Assembly (NCBI GenBank): GCA_963832725.1
Contig: CAWHVG010000003.1
Span: 1,178,001 to 1,242,000 of the forward strand
Origin: JAEZBP01 sp963832725
GTDB taxonomy: Bacteria; Myxococcota_A; Polyangia; Polyangiales; Sandaracinaceae
Reading direction: 5' to 3'
Length of the DNA: 64,000 nt
Under the pieces are notes generated by a model. It did no database searches and was not told the origin of the DNA. It saw only the letters and a list, made by a program, of their open reading frames with translations. The position numbers and the translations under genes are program-made. Shown here one piece after another: positions 40,246 through 52,400 of this stretch. Position 1 is the stretch's first letter. Every line of letters starts with the position of its first letter.

Positions 40246-43096
40246 GTGAAGTCTCCCACCGAGCGCAACGAGGGGCGGGGACCGGCGACACGGCCGGCTA
40301 CCGGGCGGCGCCCTCCGCTCGTGTCCGAGCAGCTCTCGGTCGGCGTCGTCTCCAGCCTGCTCCTGGCGCTCGGTGAGGGCCTACGGGTCGCCGTGAGCGC
40401 CCCCCACGCGAGCGGGGGCGACCTCACGCTGGCCACCTTCCACACCATCGCGTTCTACCTGCCGGCCGGCGCCCTCTTCGGGCTGCTGATGGCGCTCTTG
40501 ATCGCCGTCGTCCGCTCCACGCCGAGCCTGGCGCCCCTCCTGGGGCGACTGAGCACCCCCCACCTCTGGCTGGCGCCGGCACCTCAGCTCAGCGGCACGA
40601 TGCTCGGCTGGGCAGCCGCGACCGGGCTCGTCACGCTCGGCTCCCGCGTCGCCTACGAGTACCTGGCGACGGTCGCCCACCGCATCGATCTCGCGGCGTG
40701 GACCATGGCCGGGTACGTGCTGCTGCTGCTCGTCGCCGCGTTCCTGCTAGCGAGCCTGGTGCGGGTCGCGGTGGTGAAGGTGGCGCGGAGGCTGGGTCGT
40801 GCCGCGTCGCCCGGCGCGCTCGTCGTCCTCGGGCTCGGCATGGCCGCGGCCGGGACCGCCCGCTGGCTGGTCCGCCATCCGGCCGTGGTCGAGGTCTACG
40901 GCGAGGCGTTGATCCTGATCCCGCTGGCCATGGCCACCTACCTGATCTGTGCGGTGATCGGGCGGGCGCTCCTGCGGCGGAGCAGGCGCGGGGCACGGAT
41001 CGTGGGGGGCGTGCTGATCGGCGTCGCCCTCGCCGCGTGGCTGATCAGCGCCCGCACCTACGGCGCACGCAACGCGGTCCGGACGCTGGTGGAGGAGGAC
41101 ACCATCGCCGGCCGCTGGCTGCTCCATCGCTACACGCGCGCGACCGACCTCGACGGCGACCGCTACGCCTGGGGCTTCGGCGGGCGGGACTGCAACGACT
41201 TCGACGCGCGGATCCACCCCGGCACGCTCGACCAGCCGGGCGACGGCGTCGACCTCGACTGCTTCGGCGGGGACGGATCGCCAGTGGTGAGGATGGACGG
41301 TGACGGCGCCTACGGCGCGCGGCCCGCGCGGATGCCGAGCCGGCCCAACTTCGTCATCGTCACCATCGACGCCCTGCGCCCCGACCACCTCGGCATCGAG
41401 GGCTATCGCCGGGACACCTCGCCCAACATCGACGCCTTCGGTCGCACCGCCGTGCGTTTCCGCGAGGCGGCGGCGCCCTCGTCGCGCTCGATCCGCTCGA
41501 TCCCGGCCATGTTCACGGGGCTCTACCCATCCCGAGATCGCCTACGGCGACGAGTACCTCTACCCAGCGCTCCTGCCGGAGAACGTCACCCTCGCCGAGA
41601 CCATGCACGAGCACGGCTGGCAGACGGCGGTGACGATGGGCACCGAGTACTTCCACCGCTCGCACGGCTTCTTCCAGGGGTTCGAGGAGATCGACGAGGT
41701 GCTGGAGTACAAGCCGCCGAGCACCGAGGCGGTGGACCACGCGCTCCGGCAGCTCGACGAGCTCGCCGCGTCCGGCCAGCCCTTCCTCCAGTGGATCCAC
41801 CTCTTCCACGTCCACAAGCCCTATCTGCAGCCGGGCGATCCGTCCCGCTACGGCATGACGCAGTTGGACCAATACGACTCGGAGAATCGGCGTGGCGGAC
41901 GAGCAGTTCCAGCGGATCCTCGATGCGCTGGAGGCGCACGGATTGCAGCGAGCGGACCGTCGTCATCCTCGCCTCCGATCACGGCGAAGCGTTCGGCGAG
42001 CACGGTCAAAGCGGGCACGCGTCGACGCTCTATCAAGAGGAGATCGACGCCACGCTGATGATCCACGCGCCCGGCATCGCGCCGCGCCGGGTGGACGGTA
42101 CCGTCTCGCTGATGGATCTGACCCCGACGGTGCTCAACATGGCCGGGATCGAGGTGCCTCATCCCATGCCGGCCGAGAGCATGCTCCCGCTGATGACCGG
42201 GCAGAGGCAGCCCGATCCGAACCGCTGGCTCTTCGGCGAGCTCTTGCCCGACGGCCTCTTCCCCTTCGACATCAAGAGCATCCGCCACGGCGACGCGAAG
42301 CTCCACTGGTGGCTCCGCGAGGGCACGGTGCAGCTCTTCGATCTCGCCGCCGATCCAGGCGAGCATCACGACCTGTCCGACGCGCGGCCCGAGGAGGCCG
42401 AGGAGCTGCTCGGCACGCTGCAGGCGTGGGTGGCGCGCTCGAGCCGAGAGCAGCACCGGAACACGACCTTCATCCACGAGCACCTCATGGACGCGCCTCC
42501 GGCGCACATGACGCACCCGCTCGGCCTGCGCTTTCCCGGGCTCTTCACGCTGCTCGGCTGCGACATCCCCCAGACGGAGGTGTCGCCTGGGGGGACCCTC
42601 GACGTCACCTGCTACTACCGCGTCGAAGGAGAGACCGATCGCGACCTTTTCTTCCGGCTGATGATCGAAGCCCCTCGCGGCTACGCCCTGCCGCGCGACA
42701 TGCACGCGCTGCACTACCCGCTGCACGGCCGCTACCACACCGACCAGTGGCGGGAAGGCGGAGATCATCCGCGACCCGACGCCGATTCCCATCCCGCTGA
42801 CGGCGCGCGCGCCCGCCGATCTCTGGCTGACCTTCTGCGTGCAGGACCCGCAGGGCGACGGCAGCCTGCTCTCCTACGAGCAGCACGGCCGCTCCGGGAC
42901 CGTCGCCCGCATCACCAACATCCACCTGCGCTCGGCCGAGCAACAGGACGCCGGCACGACACGCGACGCCGGTACGACACGCGACGCCGGCGTAGCACCG
43001 GACACCCTTGTGGTGGGGGCCACCGGCGCCGTGCGCGCCACCGGCGCCGTCCGAGCCACCGGCGTGGCACGGGACGCCGGCGTGCGGCCCGAGTAG
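40246..43096 (+). CDS. Polytopic sulfatase-like/alkaline-phosphatase-superfamily protein with MopE-type motif (frameshifted)
   Basis: About 950 residues with at least four frameshifts (near 41528, 41888, 41945, 42765). The N-terminal 300 residues hold seven or so membrane helices. Next comes a MopE-type metal-binding motif (DLDGDRYAWGFGGRDCND, GDGVDLDCFGGDG). The catalytic domain starts NFVIVTIDALRPDHLGIEGY and includes ILASDHGEAFGEHG and MDLTPTVLNMAGIEVP, as in sulfatases. The usual Cys/Ser-x-Pro-x-Arg site is not clear: the sequence there is APSSRSIRSIPAMFTG, so phospho- rather than sulfo-transfer is possible. GTG 40246 is preferred over 40180. The tail is a tandem repeat. Confidence 0.8.
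42947..43078. repeat. Two families of 18-bp tandem repeats at the end of the sulfatase-like gene
   Basis: Three 18-base units beginning GACGCCGG run from 42947 to 43000; three beginning GGCG, the first two GGCGCCGT and ending GCCACC, run from 43025 to 43078. They encode Asp-Ala-Gly-Thr-Thr-Arg and Gly-Ala-Val-Arg-Ala-Thr hexapeptides. Confidence 0.85.
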
Positions 43097-43109
43097 GATT
43101 CCGCCCTCC

Positions 43110-44877
43110 GTGCTCCCCCTTCGTTCACGCGGGCGCCTCGCCCCTTGGCTCTACGGTACGCTGATCGCGCTGATCGCGTATGCGCCGGCGCTGTGGGAGT
43201 GGGACGCGAGCGGCTGGGGCGACTGGCAGCAGTTCCACCACTGGTGGGAGGTCGGGCGCATCTCGATCACGCGCTTCGGGGAGCAGCCCCTCTGGGATGC
43301 CGAACCACTGCGGCGGCGTCTCGATGTGGGGCCAGCCGCAGTCGCAGCTCTACGCGCCGACGTGGTGGCTGACCGGCCTCCTCTTCGGCACCGTGCACGG
43401 CCACAAGCTCTTCATCCTCTTGCACCACGTGGTGGGCTTCGCGGGGATGATGCTGGTCGCGCGGCGCATCCACAGAATGCGGGTCCCGGCGGCGGCGCTG
43501 ACGGCGCTGGCGTGGGCGTTCAGCGGGTTCTTCGCGTGGCGCGGCGCGGGCGGGCACAGCACCTTCCTCGGCTTCCACTACCTGCCCTGGATCTACTACT
43601 GCTGGCGCCGCGCCCACGACGACCTGCGCTACGCCGGCGGCGTGGGCGCGCTGATGGGGCTGATCCTCTTCGAGGGCGGCACCTATCCTTTCCCACTCGC
43701 GTTCCTGCTCCTCTTCGTCGACTCGTTCGTGGTGCTGATCGAGCGCCCCGGCGCGTGGTGGCGAGTGATCCGCACCGGCGCCGTGTCGGGGGCGCTGACC
43801 CTGAGCATCGGCGCGGCCCGGCTCTGGCCGATTTACCTGACCATGAGCCGCTTCCCGCGAGACACGCGGATGGAGGACTCGCAGAGCATCGCGAACCTCG
43901 TCGAGTCGCTGACCGCCCGCGAGCCGCACTCCTGGGTGTGGGGCCACCGATGGGTGTGGGCCGAGTACGGCTCGTTCGTCGGTTGGGGCATCCTCGCGCT
44001 GGCGGCCTACGGCGCGCTGATCGCGCTTGGCAACCGGCGAACGATCCACCTGGTGATCGGAACCGCCGTCTTCGGCGCCTGCGCGATGGGCGCCGTGGAC
44101 GCGTTCTGGCCGTGGCCGCTGCTCCACCACTTCCCGGTCTTCGACAACCTCCACGTGCCGAGCCGCTTCCACGTCCTGCTCACATTCTACCTCGTGCCGC
44201 TGGCGGGCCTGGCGCTCGACCGCGCGCTGCGGTGGACGCGCGCGAGCACCACCTGGCCCGGCACGCAACGCGCGCTGGTGGCGCTGGCGTGGGTGTTGGT
44301 GCTGGCGGTGGGCCTGGAAATCGTCAGCGACGACGTGCGCATCACCTCCCGCTGGGACGGCGCGCCGGTGGAAGCCGATCCCGACCCGCGCTTCCACCTG
44401 GTCGGCGCGGCCGGCTACCTCCAGCGCTACGCGCACTACCCCTCGATGAACGTGGGCACGGCGTCCTGCTACGACCCGGTGCCTTGGCCGATTTCGCGAC
44501 ACCTCTGGACCGGCGACGTGCCCCAAGTCCGCATCGAGCCTCGGACCGCCGGAACGCTGGAGTCGTTCGAGCGCGCGAACCACACCGCGCGAGCCGTGGT
44601 GCGCCTGGAGGAGCCGGCGCGGGTCGTGTTCAACCAGAACTACGACGCCGACTGGACGGCCTCCACCGGCACGCCGGTCGACGACCAAGGGCGCTTGGCG
44701 CTCGACCTGCCCGCCGGCGAGCACGACATCGAGATCGCCTACCACCCGGCCGATCTGCCGTGGTCCATCGTAGCCACCGTGCTCGGCTTGCTGGCGGCGC
44801 TGGCGCTCGCCCGCTTCGGCAACCCGGGACGCTCCCGCACGCACCGCGCTCTTGCCGCAGCCGGCAGGGCACGGTAA
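43110..44877 (+). CDS. Multi-pass membrane protein, YfhO-like (one frameshift)
   Basis: About 590 residues. A GTG start, then a first helix (LYGTLIALIAYAPALWEW) and the loop WDASGWGDWQQFHHWWEVG. A frameshift near 43305 leads to PNHCGGVSMWGQPQSQLYAPTWW, and ten or more helices follow. The C-terminal periplasmic domain has VVFNQNYDADWTAS and LDLPAGEHDIEIAYHP. The Asn-Tyr-Asp-x-x-Trp and Leu-Pro-Ala-Gly blocks are characteristic of YfhO/GT-C-like envelope glycosyltransferases. The role is inferred. It follows the sulfatase-like gene by 13 bases. Confidence 0.72.
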
Positions 44878-44943
44878 CCCTTGCGCCACCACGGAGGCTG
44901 CGGGTGACCACGGTAATCGGCTCGAATCCGCGAGTATTTCCTA

Positions 44944-46298
44944 CTGAGCGAAGCCCGCGCCACGTCCAAGACCATCCCGGAGGACGCGCGCGCGACGCTA
45001 CAAAAGCACCTCGCATTGGGGCGCCAGCGGTCCGAGGCCGCCGACGCGCTCTGGTCGAACGGGCACGTCGCGGAGGGCCTGCGGCTCGCTTCGGAGGCCT
45101 TCGAGGCCACGCTGGCCGCGATCGAGCCCTTCGAGGACGCGGTGGCGCCCTCCGGCGCCCGCGAAATGCTGAGCCCGCGCGCCACGATGGACGCGACGGC
45201 TCCCAAGCCGGACGCGCCGAGTGACGGAGACGTTGCCGGGAGCGACACCGAGACCGAGCAGGCAGCGGGTGCCTCGAGCGCGGAGGACGCGGACGCCGAC
45301 GCAGACGCCTCCAGCGCGGAGGATGCCGACGCCTCCGGCGCGGAGGATGCCGACGCCTCCAGCGCGGACGCATCGAGCACCGAGCACGCCGACGCGCCGG
45401 CCGAGGCCTCGAGCGCGGAGAGCGAAGCCACGGCCGACGACGCCGCCGGGATCGGGCGAGCCGGGCGATCCGGCGCGCGCAGTGGAAGCGGCAGCCAGCG
45501 ACGAGCCGGACGACCCGGCGCGGTCGGTCGGCGCGGCCGCGAATCGACGCAGCGGCGAGTGGCGCCTCCACGCTGGCAGCGGGGATCGGCGAGCCCGACT
45601 GGGCGTTCTCGCTCCGGCGCCGCGGCATCGCCGAGGGGAAGCTCCGAGAGGTCCTCGACGCCCAGCGATCCCTGCGCGCCAAGACCCTCCCCCAGCTCGA
45701 CGAGGAGATCGGCTCGGCCGAGGGCGAGCTCTTCCAGCAGCTCGTGGTCTCGCGGCGCCACGTGGATCGGGCCCTCGCGCCGGCCTCGATGACGCCGGGC
45801 CAGCTCTCGTGGACCCGCTTTTCTCGGCTCGGCTTCACTGGGGTGATCGTCCTCGCGGCCATCGTCGGCCTCTACTTCGCGCTGCGCCCGCCGCACGGCG
45901 TGGAAGCGACCGCGTCGGGGCACTTCAACAACGACTTCACGCCCGACAAGGCGATCGACGGCGACACGGCGACCGAGTGGCTCTTGCCCGATCGGCGGCC
46001 CGGCTGGGTCGAAGCGCGCATCACACCGCCCGAGCACGTCGACACCGTGCGCCTGCGCAACTCGCACAACCGCCAGTACAACGATCGCGCGACCCGCGAG
46101 TACACGGTGGAGTTCTTCCGCCACGGTGATCCGCCGGACCACCCCTCGAAGACCATCGAGGGCGAATGGACCACGCTCGCGCCGAACCCGCAGTGGACCG
46201 ACCACGAGGTCGACGTGGACGATGTGGAGCGAATTCGCTTCAACGTGCGCACCTACCACCGGGCCGGCGGCGGGCTCTCCGAGATGGAGTGGAACTGA
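44944..46298 (+). CDS. Membrane protein with acidic repeats and F5/8-C-like discoidin domain (frameshifted)
   Basis: About 450 residues read through three frames (shifts near 45450 and 45590). The start is uncertain: the frame opens after TAA 44914 with REYFLLSEARATSK, and no ATG or GTG is well placed. An N-terminal helical region is followed by an Ala/Ser/Asp repeat tract and a second helical segment (RRRGIAEGKLREVLDAQRSL). One membrane helix comes next (GFTGVIVLAAIVGLYFAL). The outside domain has ASGHFNNDFTPDKAIDGDTA, TEWLLPDRRPGWVEARITPP and VRLRNSHNRQYNDRAT, typical of F5/8 type C carbohydrate-binding domains. Likely surface glycan recognition. Confidence 0.7.
45271..45369. repeat. 24-bp repeats coding an acidic Ala/Ser/Asp tract
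   Basis: Units beginning GCCTC(C/G)(A/G)GCGCGGA start at 45271, 45307, 45331 and 45355. Units are 24 bases, with a 12-base insert after the first and a truncated last copy. They encode Ala-Ser-Ser-Ala-Glu-Asp-Ala-Asp. Confidence 0.85.
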
Positions 46299-46672
46299 GC
46301 GCGGGTCCGGGGACCCACGGCGGATGCGGGCGTGCATCACCCAATTCGAGCGTAAAACGCCGAGCGTGGCCGTTCGCCACACACCAGAATTCTGCGCAGG
46401 CGGCACGAAGCAGCTCGACAAGCGCCTCCCCAGCCTCTAGGAATCCCGAACTAGCCGCCCGTCGGCGCCCGGAACCAAGCGGAATCGTGAGGCTTGTCGG
46501 ACGTCGGCGCAGTCCTTGCCTTCGGAGGGGCAGGTGACTATGTTGCGCGAACCGTCGAAGGGCTCTGAGACGCGTACGTCACAAATCTCAGGATCCCATG
46601 CGGGGCGTGTCAGTGAAGTCGTCGCGCCCTAAGCTTTAGGTGAACGCGGCCCGTTCGACGGAACAGGTGAAC
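46299..46672 (+). promoter_or_regulatory. lon leader with sigma-70-like promoter at 46516-46544
   Basis: No gene is supported in these 374 bases. TTGCCT (46516-46521), a 17-base spacer and TATGTT (46539-46544) make a good housekeeping promoter, predicting an untranslated leader of about 120 bases. I see no clear heat-shock sigma-32 element. CTGAGA and TCTCAG near 46565-46593 can pair in the leader. Confidence 0.5.
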
Positions 46673-49131
<2,459 letters not shown>

Positions 49132-49156
49132 CGCGGGCAGACAGCTCCATCACGGC

Positions 49157-49186
49157 GAGGCCGGTTCCCACACGGGAGCCGGCCTC
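49157..49186. terminator. 13-bp hairpin downstream of lon
   Basis: GAGGCCGGTTCCC (49157-49169) pairs with GGGAGCCGGCCTC (49174-49186), one G-T wobble, 4-base loop ACAC. It starts 25 bases after the lon stop; the following GTTGCATTGG is not a T-run. Confidence 0.75.
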
Positions 49187-49219
49187 GTTGCATTGGCAGC
49201 CTCATGTTAAGCTGCGGGC

Positions 49220-49792
49220 ATGGCGGACCCCGCGCGCGCTCGATTCTCGTTCGCCGAGTATCTCGACCTCGAAGAGATGAGCTCGGTCAAGCACGAGTTC
49301 CTCGACGGCGTCGTGTACGCGATGGCCGGGGGCAGCCCCAACCATTCAGCAATCGCCGCGAACGTGATCCGGCTCTTGGGGAACGCCCTCTTGCCCCGCC
49401 CCTGCCGCGTGTACACCTCCGATCTGCGCGTCCGCGTGGCGGAGACGGGGCTCGGCACCTATCCGGACGCCGCGGTCATCTGCCAGCAGATCGACATCGA
49501 TCCGGAGGACCGCAAGCATCAAACGGCGCTCAACCCGACCGTGCTCGTCGAGGTGCTGAGCCCCTCCACCGAGAGCTACGACCGCGGCGAGAAGCTCGCG
49601 CACTACAAGCGCATCCCGTCGCTCCGTGAGGTCTTGCTGGTGGCCCACGACGACCGGCGCGTCGATCTGTGGCGCCGCACCGAGACCGGCTGGACGCAGA
49701 TCGCGTTCCGTGACGGAGAGAGCGTGCGGCTCGAGAGCCTCGAGTGCGAGCTGCCGGTCACCGAGATCTACTTCGATCCGCTGGCGCAGTAG
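49220..49792 (+). CDS. Uma2 family (DUF820) restriction-endonuclease-like protein
   Basis: 190 residues with the PD-(D/E)XK-fold Uma2 pattern: FSFAEYLDLEEM, KHEFLDGVVYAMAGG, DLRVRVAETGLGTYPDAAVIC, PTVLVEVLSPSTESYDRGEK (the Asp-x-n-Glu-x-Val metal region) and YKRIPSLREVLLVAHD. These are very common putative nucleases in cyanobacteria and myxobacteria, of unknown biological role. A solitary gene between lon and the convergent methyltransferase pair. Confidence 0.9.
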   Translation: MADPARARFSFAEYLDLEEMSSVKHEFLDGVVYAMAGGSPNHSAIAANVIRLLGNALLPRPCRVYTSDLRVRVAETGLGTYPDAAVICQQIDIDPEDRKHQTALNPTVLVEVLSPSTESYDRGEKLAHYKRIPSLREVLLVAHDDRRVDLWRRTETGWTQIAFRDGESVRLESLECELPVTEIYFDPLAQ

Positions 49793-49896
49793 CGCGACGG
49801 CCGTCGCGCCCGCGAGAGCTCCTCGGCGAGGCCCACTGGGCGTCCGCGGTTCCCGTTCGGCGCTGCCCCTGGGACCGACGGGACAGCCTCAGCGGG

Positions 49897-50802
49897 TCAG
49901 AGCCGGTACCAGGTCAGCTCGTGGCGGTTGTGGCTCAAATGCACGAGCCGCGAGCCCTCGATCGCGGCGAAGCGGCGGGCCGTCTCGTGGTCGGTCTCGC
50001 CCTGAAACTTGATGGTGCAGACGAAGCGCGTCGAAGCTCCTGCCGCCATCCAGCGCTCCACCAGCGCGAGCAAGCGCGGCGGATAGCAGATGACGTCGCT
50101 GAAGAGCCAGTCGACCTGGCCGAGCGCCCGCGGATCGAGCCCGAACGCGCTCTCGCGCAGGTGCTCCACGTTCGGTCGCGCCTCCACGCGTGGATCGAGC
50201 GGTGCCTTGTCGACGCTGACCACGTCGGCGCCGAGCTCGGCCAGGACCCAGGTCCAGCCGCCCGGCGCGCTCCCGAGATCCAGGCAGCGCTCGCCCGGCT
50301 GCGGCCAGCGGCCGGTCCGCGTGAAGGTCTCCCAGAGCTTCAAGTACGCGCGGCTCGGCGGACCCTCCTTGTCCTCCAGGAAGCGGACCTCACCGTGCGG
50401 AAAGGGGCTCGAGCAGCGCGCCGAGTAGAGGAGCGTGTCGCGATCGAGGAGCGTCCACGAGCCGAGCGGCGCGCTCGGGAGCTCCGAAAAGGGCGCGATC
50501 GGCTTGGGGCGGACGACCGGAAGCGCGCTCTCGATCAGCGCGGCGCGTCGATGCTCGGTGTGCGAGTAGAGCATCCAGTTACGCTGCACCGCGCGCAGCG
50601 TGTTCGCCGCGTCCTTGATCGACGCGATCGGCACCCGCACCGGCTCGAGCCACACGTTCTGCGCCCACGCCGCCTCCCTCGGCGGCCCTGGCGCGAGCAG
50701 CAAGCGGCCGTGACGCGCCACCACGTCGCCGAGCTCCAGCTCCAGGTCGCGCTCGAAACCCTCGGCCGCGAGGTACGCGGTCGCAACGAGCCGGTCGTTC
50801 AC
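49897..50802 (-). CDS. FtsJ/RlmM-like SAM-dependent RNA methyltransferase
   Basis: About 301 residues from GTG 50802. The C-terminal Rossmann domain has ERCLDLGSAPGGWTWVLAEL (SAM motif I), VVSVDKAPLD, a late FVCTIKFQG and final SHNRHELTWYRL, which is the pattern of 2'-O-ribose methyltransferases such as RlmM that act on 23S rRNA. The N-terminal half (TAYLAAEGFERDLELELG) looks like a THUMP-like RNA-binding domain. The start overlaps the TrmH-type gene stop (GTGA), pairing two RNA methyltransferases in one transcript. Confidence 0.85.
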   Translation of the reverse strand: MNDRLVATAYLAAEGFERDLELELGDVVARHGRLLLAPGPPREAAWAQNVWLEPVRVPIASIKDAANTLRAVQRNWMLYSHTEHRRAALIESALPVVRPKPIAPFSELPSAPLGSWTLLDRDTLLYSARCSSPFPHGEVRFLEDKEGPPSRAYLKLWETFTRTGRWPQPGERCLDLGSAPGGWTWVLAELGADVVSVDKAPLDPRVEARPNVEHLRESAFGLDPRALGQVDWLFSDVICYPPRLLALVERWMAAGASTRFVCTIKFQGETDHETARRFAAIEGSRLVHLSHNRHELTWYRL

Positions 50803-51530
50803 CGACCGAACCGGCGGTAGTGCTCCGCCAGCAGGATGCCGGCCGCCGTGGCAACGTTCAGGCTCTCCACGGCGCCGGTCCCGGGGATGGCCACCGTGCG
50901 ATTCGCCAGCGCCCTCGCCTCGCGGCTGAGTCCCTGCCCCTCGGCGCCGAGCAGGAACACACAACGCGGCGGGAGATCAGCCTCGTAGAGGCTCTGGGAC
51001 GCATCGTGGGCCGTCGCCACCAGCGTGAAGCGAGGCGTGAGCGCGGTCAGCGCATCGAGCGGCTCGGCCCACCGGAGCATCGGGACGTGCTCCGCGCCTC
51101 CTTCGGCCACCCGCGCCGTCGCGCCGGAAGGAGTCGGCAAGCGGTCGCGCGAGCCGGCCAGCGCCAGCGCTCCGAAGTGGGCCGCCGTGCGGAGCATCGC
51201 GCCCACGTTGTGGGGGTTCTCGACGGCGTCGAGGTAGACCATCCGCGCCACGTTCGGCAGCCGACCGAAGAGCTCGGCCTCGTCCGGCGGTCGCCGCGGG
51301 GCGACCACCACGCAGATCCCCTCGTGGTGTTGGCTGCCGGCGACCTTGACCAGCTCCGCGTCAGCGACGACCCGATAGGGAAGGCGACGCTTGGCCATCT
51401 CGCTGAGGAGATCGCCGATCTCGCGGGCCACCTTCTCGCCGACGAAGAGCCGCCGCACGTCGGCGGGCCGCTGCGCGAACACGGCGAGACAGGCGTTCTT
51501 CCCGTAGACTTTGGCGTCGCGTCGGCTCAT
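50799..51530 (-). CDS. TrmH/SpoU family RNA 2'-O-methyltransferase
   Basis: A 243-residue SPOUT-class enzyme with the trefoil-knot motifs NPHNVGAMLRTAAHFGA, VFLLGAEGQGLSREA and VAIPGTGAVESLNVATAAGI, in order. The N-terminal KVYGKNACLAVFAQRP region is the L30-like RNA-binding domain of RlmB-type members. It probably methylates rRNA or tRNA. ATG 51530; it precedes the FtsJ-like gene. The intact ORF contrasts with the damaged neighbours. Confidence 0.9.
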   Translation of the reverse strand: MSRRDAKVYGKNACLAVFAQRPADVRRLFVGEKVAREIGDLLSEMAKRRLPYRVVADAELVKVAGSQHHEGICVVVAPRRPPDEAELFGRLPNVARMVYLDAVENPHNVGAMLRTAAHFGALALAGSRDRLPTPSGATARVAEGGAEHVPMLRWAEPLDALTALTPRFTLVATAHDASQSLYEADLPPRCVFLLGAEGQGLSREARALANRTVAIPGTGAVESLNVATAAGILLAEHYRRFGR

Positions 51531-51545
51531 TCGAGACTGCGCGGT

Positions 51546-52349
51546 TCAGCCCCTCAACGACGCGATCGTGTAGTCGCAGGTCGTGAGGAAGTTGCGAAGG
51601 TACGGCAGCGCGGCGATCCACGAAGACTGCCGCCGGGGTTTGAGCCCGAACTTCACCTCATATCCTGGATTGATAAAATAGAGCGTTTCTTGCTCGATTC
51701 TGATAGCCAGCACGAGCCAGAGCACTGCGGAGCGCTTCGATCGAGATCCCGGTCTGCTTTACCGCCATCAGGCCGCGCACTGTGGCCTCGTCCTCCCCCC
51801 ATCCGAAGCAGCCCCTCATACATCCGGCCGGGAAGCAGGTGATAGTAAGGCAACGAGGAGAGAATGCCGACTCCGACAGCCCTGCTGGTGACCACCAAAA
51901 GGCATCTGCCATGGCGGGAAACCAAGAAACACACGCGCGTCTGGCCGCATAAACTGCCTCAAGTGAACAAAGAACCGCTCCTGACCGTGGATATGTTCAA
52001 TTACATCTCGCATGACAACGAGATCGAAGGTACCAAGCTCCTCGACAGACAGCAGATAAATGTCCGAGCAACAAAGTTCAGGACGGCTAGTCAGCGTCAT
52101 TTCCGCAAAAGAGCGACGTCCGTTCTCGACCTTTTCCGCGTCGAGATCAACTCCGACGCAGTGGCATCCCATCTCCGCGAACGGCAACATGTTTCCACCC
52201 TCGCCGCAACCGACCTCGAGGATCCGCAGGTCAGACCGCAGCGCAAGGTGCTCCGCGACGAAGGGCATGACGTGCTCTCGCGTGATGAGCGCCTGCTCCT
52301 GAAAATACAGCGATCGATCACGATGCCGCTTCTGCATGCGACCGTTCAT
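51546..52349 (-). CDS. Class I SAM methyltransferase, glycan-island type (frameshifted)
   Basis: About 267 residues. SAM motif I is RILEVGCGEGGNMLPFAEMG; VVMRDVIEHIHGQERF and FLGFPPWQMPFGGHQQ follow. The tail runs through other frames: LSSLPYYHLLPGRMYEGLLR, then GISIEALRSALARAGYQN, and it ends FLTTCDYTIASLRG just before TGA at 51546-51548. At least three indels cancel, since the total length is an exact multiple of three. Lower GC than the genes to its right side. Such enzymes often methylate sugars or lipid-linked glycans. It begins the accessory glycan region. Confidence 0.75.
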
Positions 52350-52400
52350 AGCACCACGCTGACGCGAGGACGAGTGCACAACGCTGAGCCCAGTGGGGGT

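Noticed and set aside
42947..43078. CRISPR-like repeats
   Set aside because: The 18-base units are contiguous, without spacers, and in frame with the gene.
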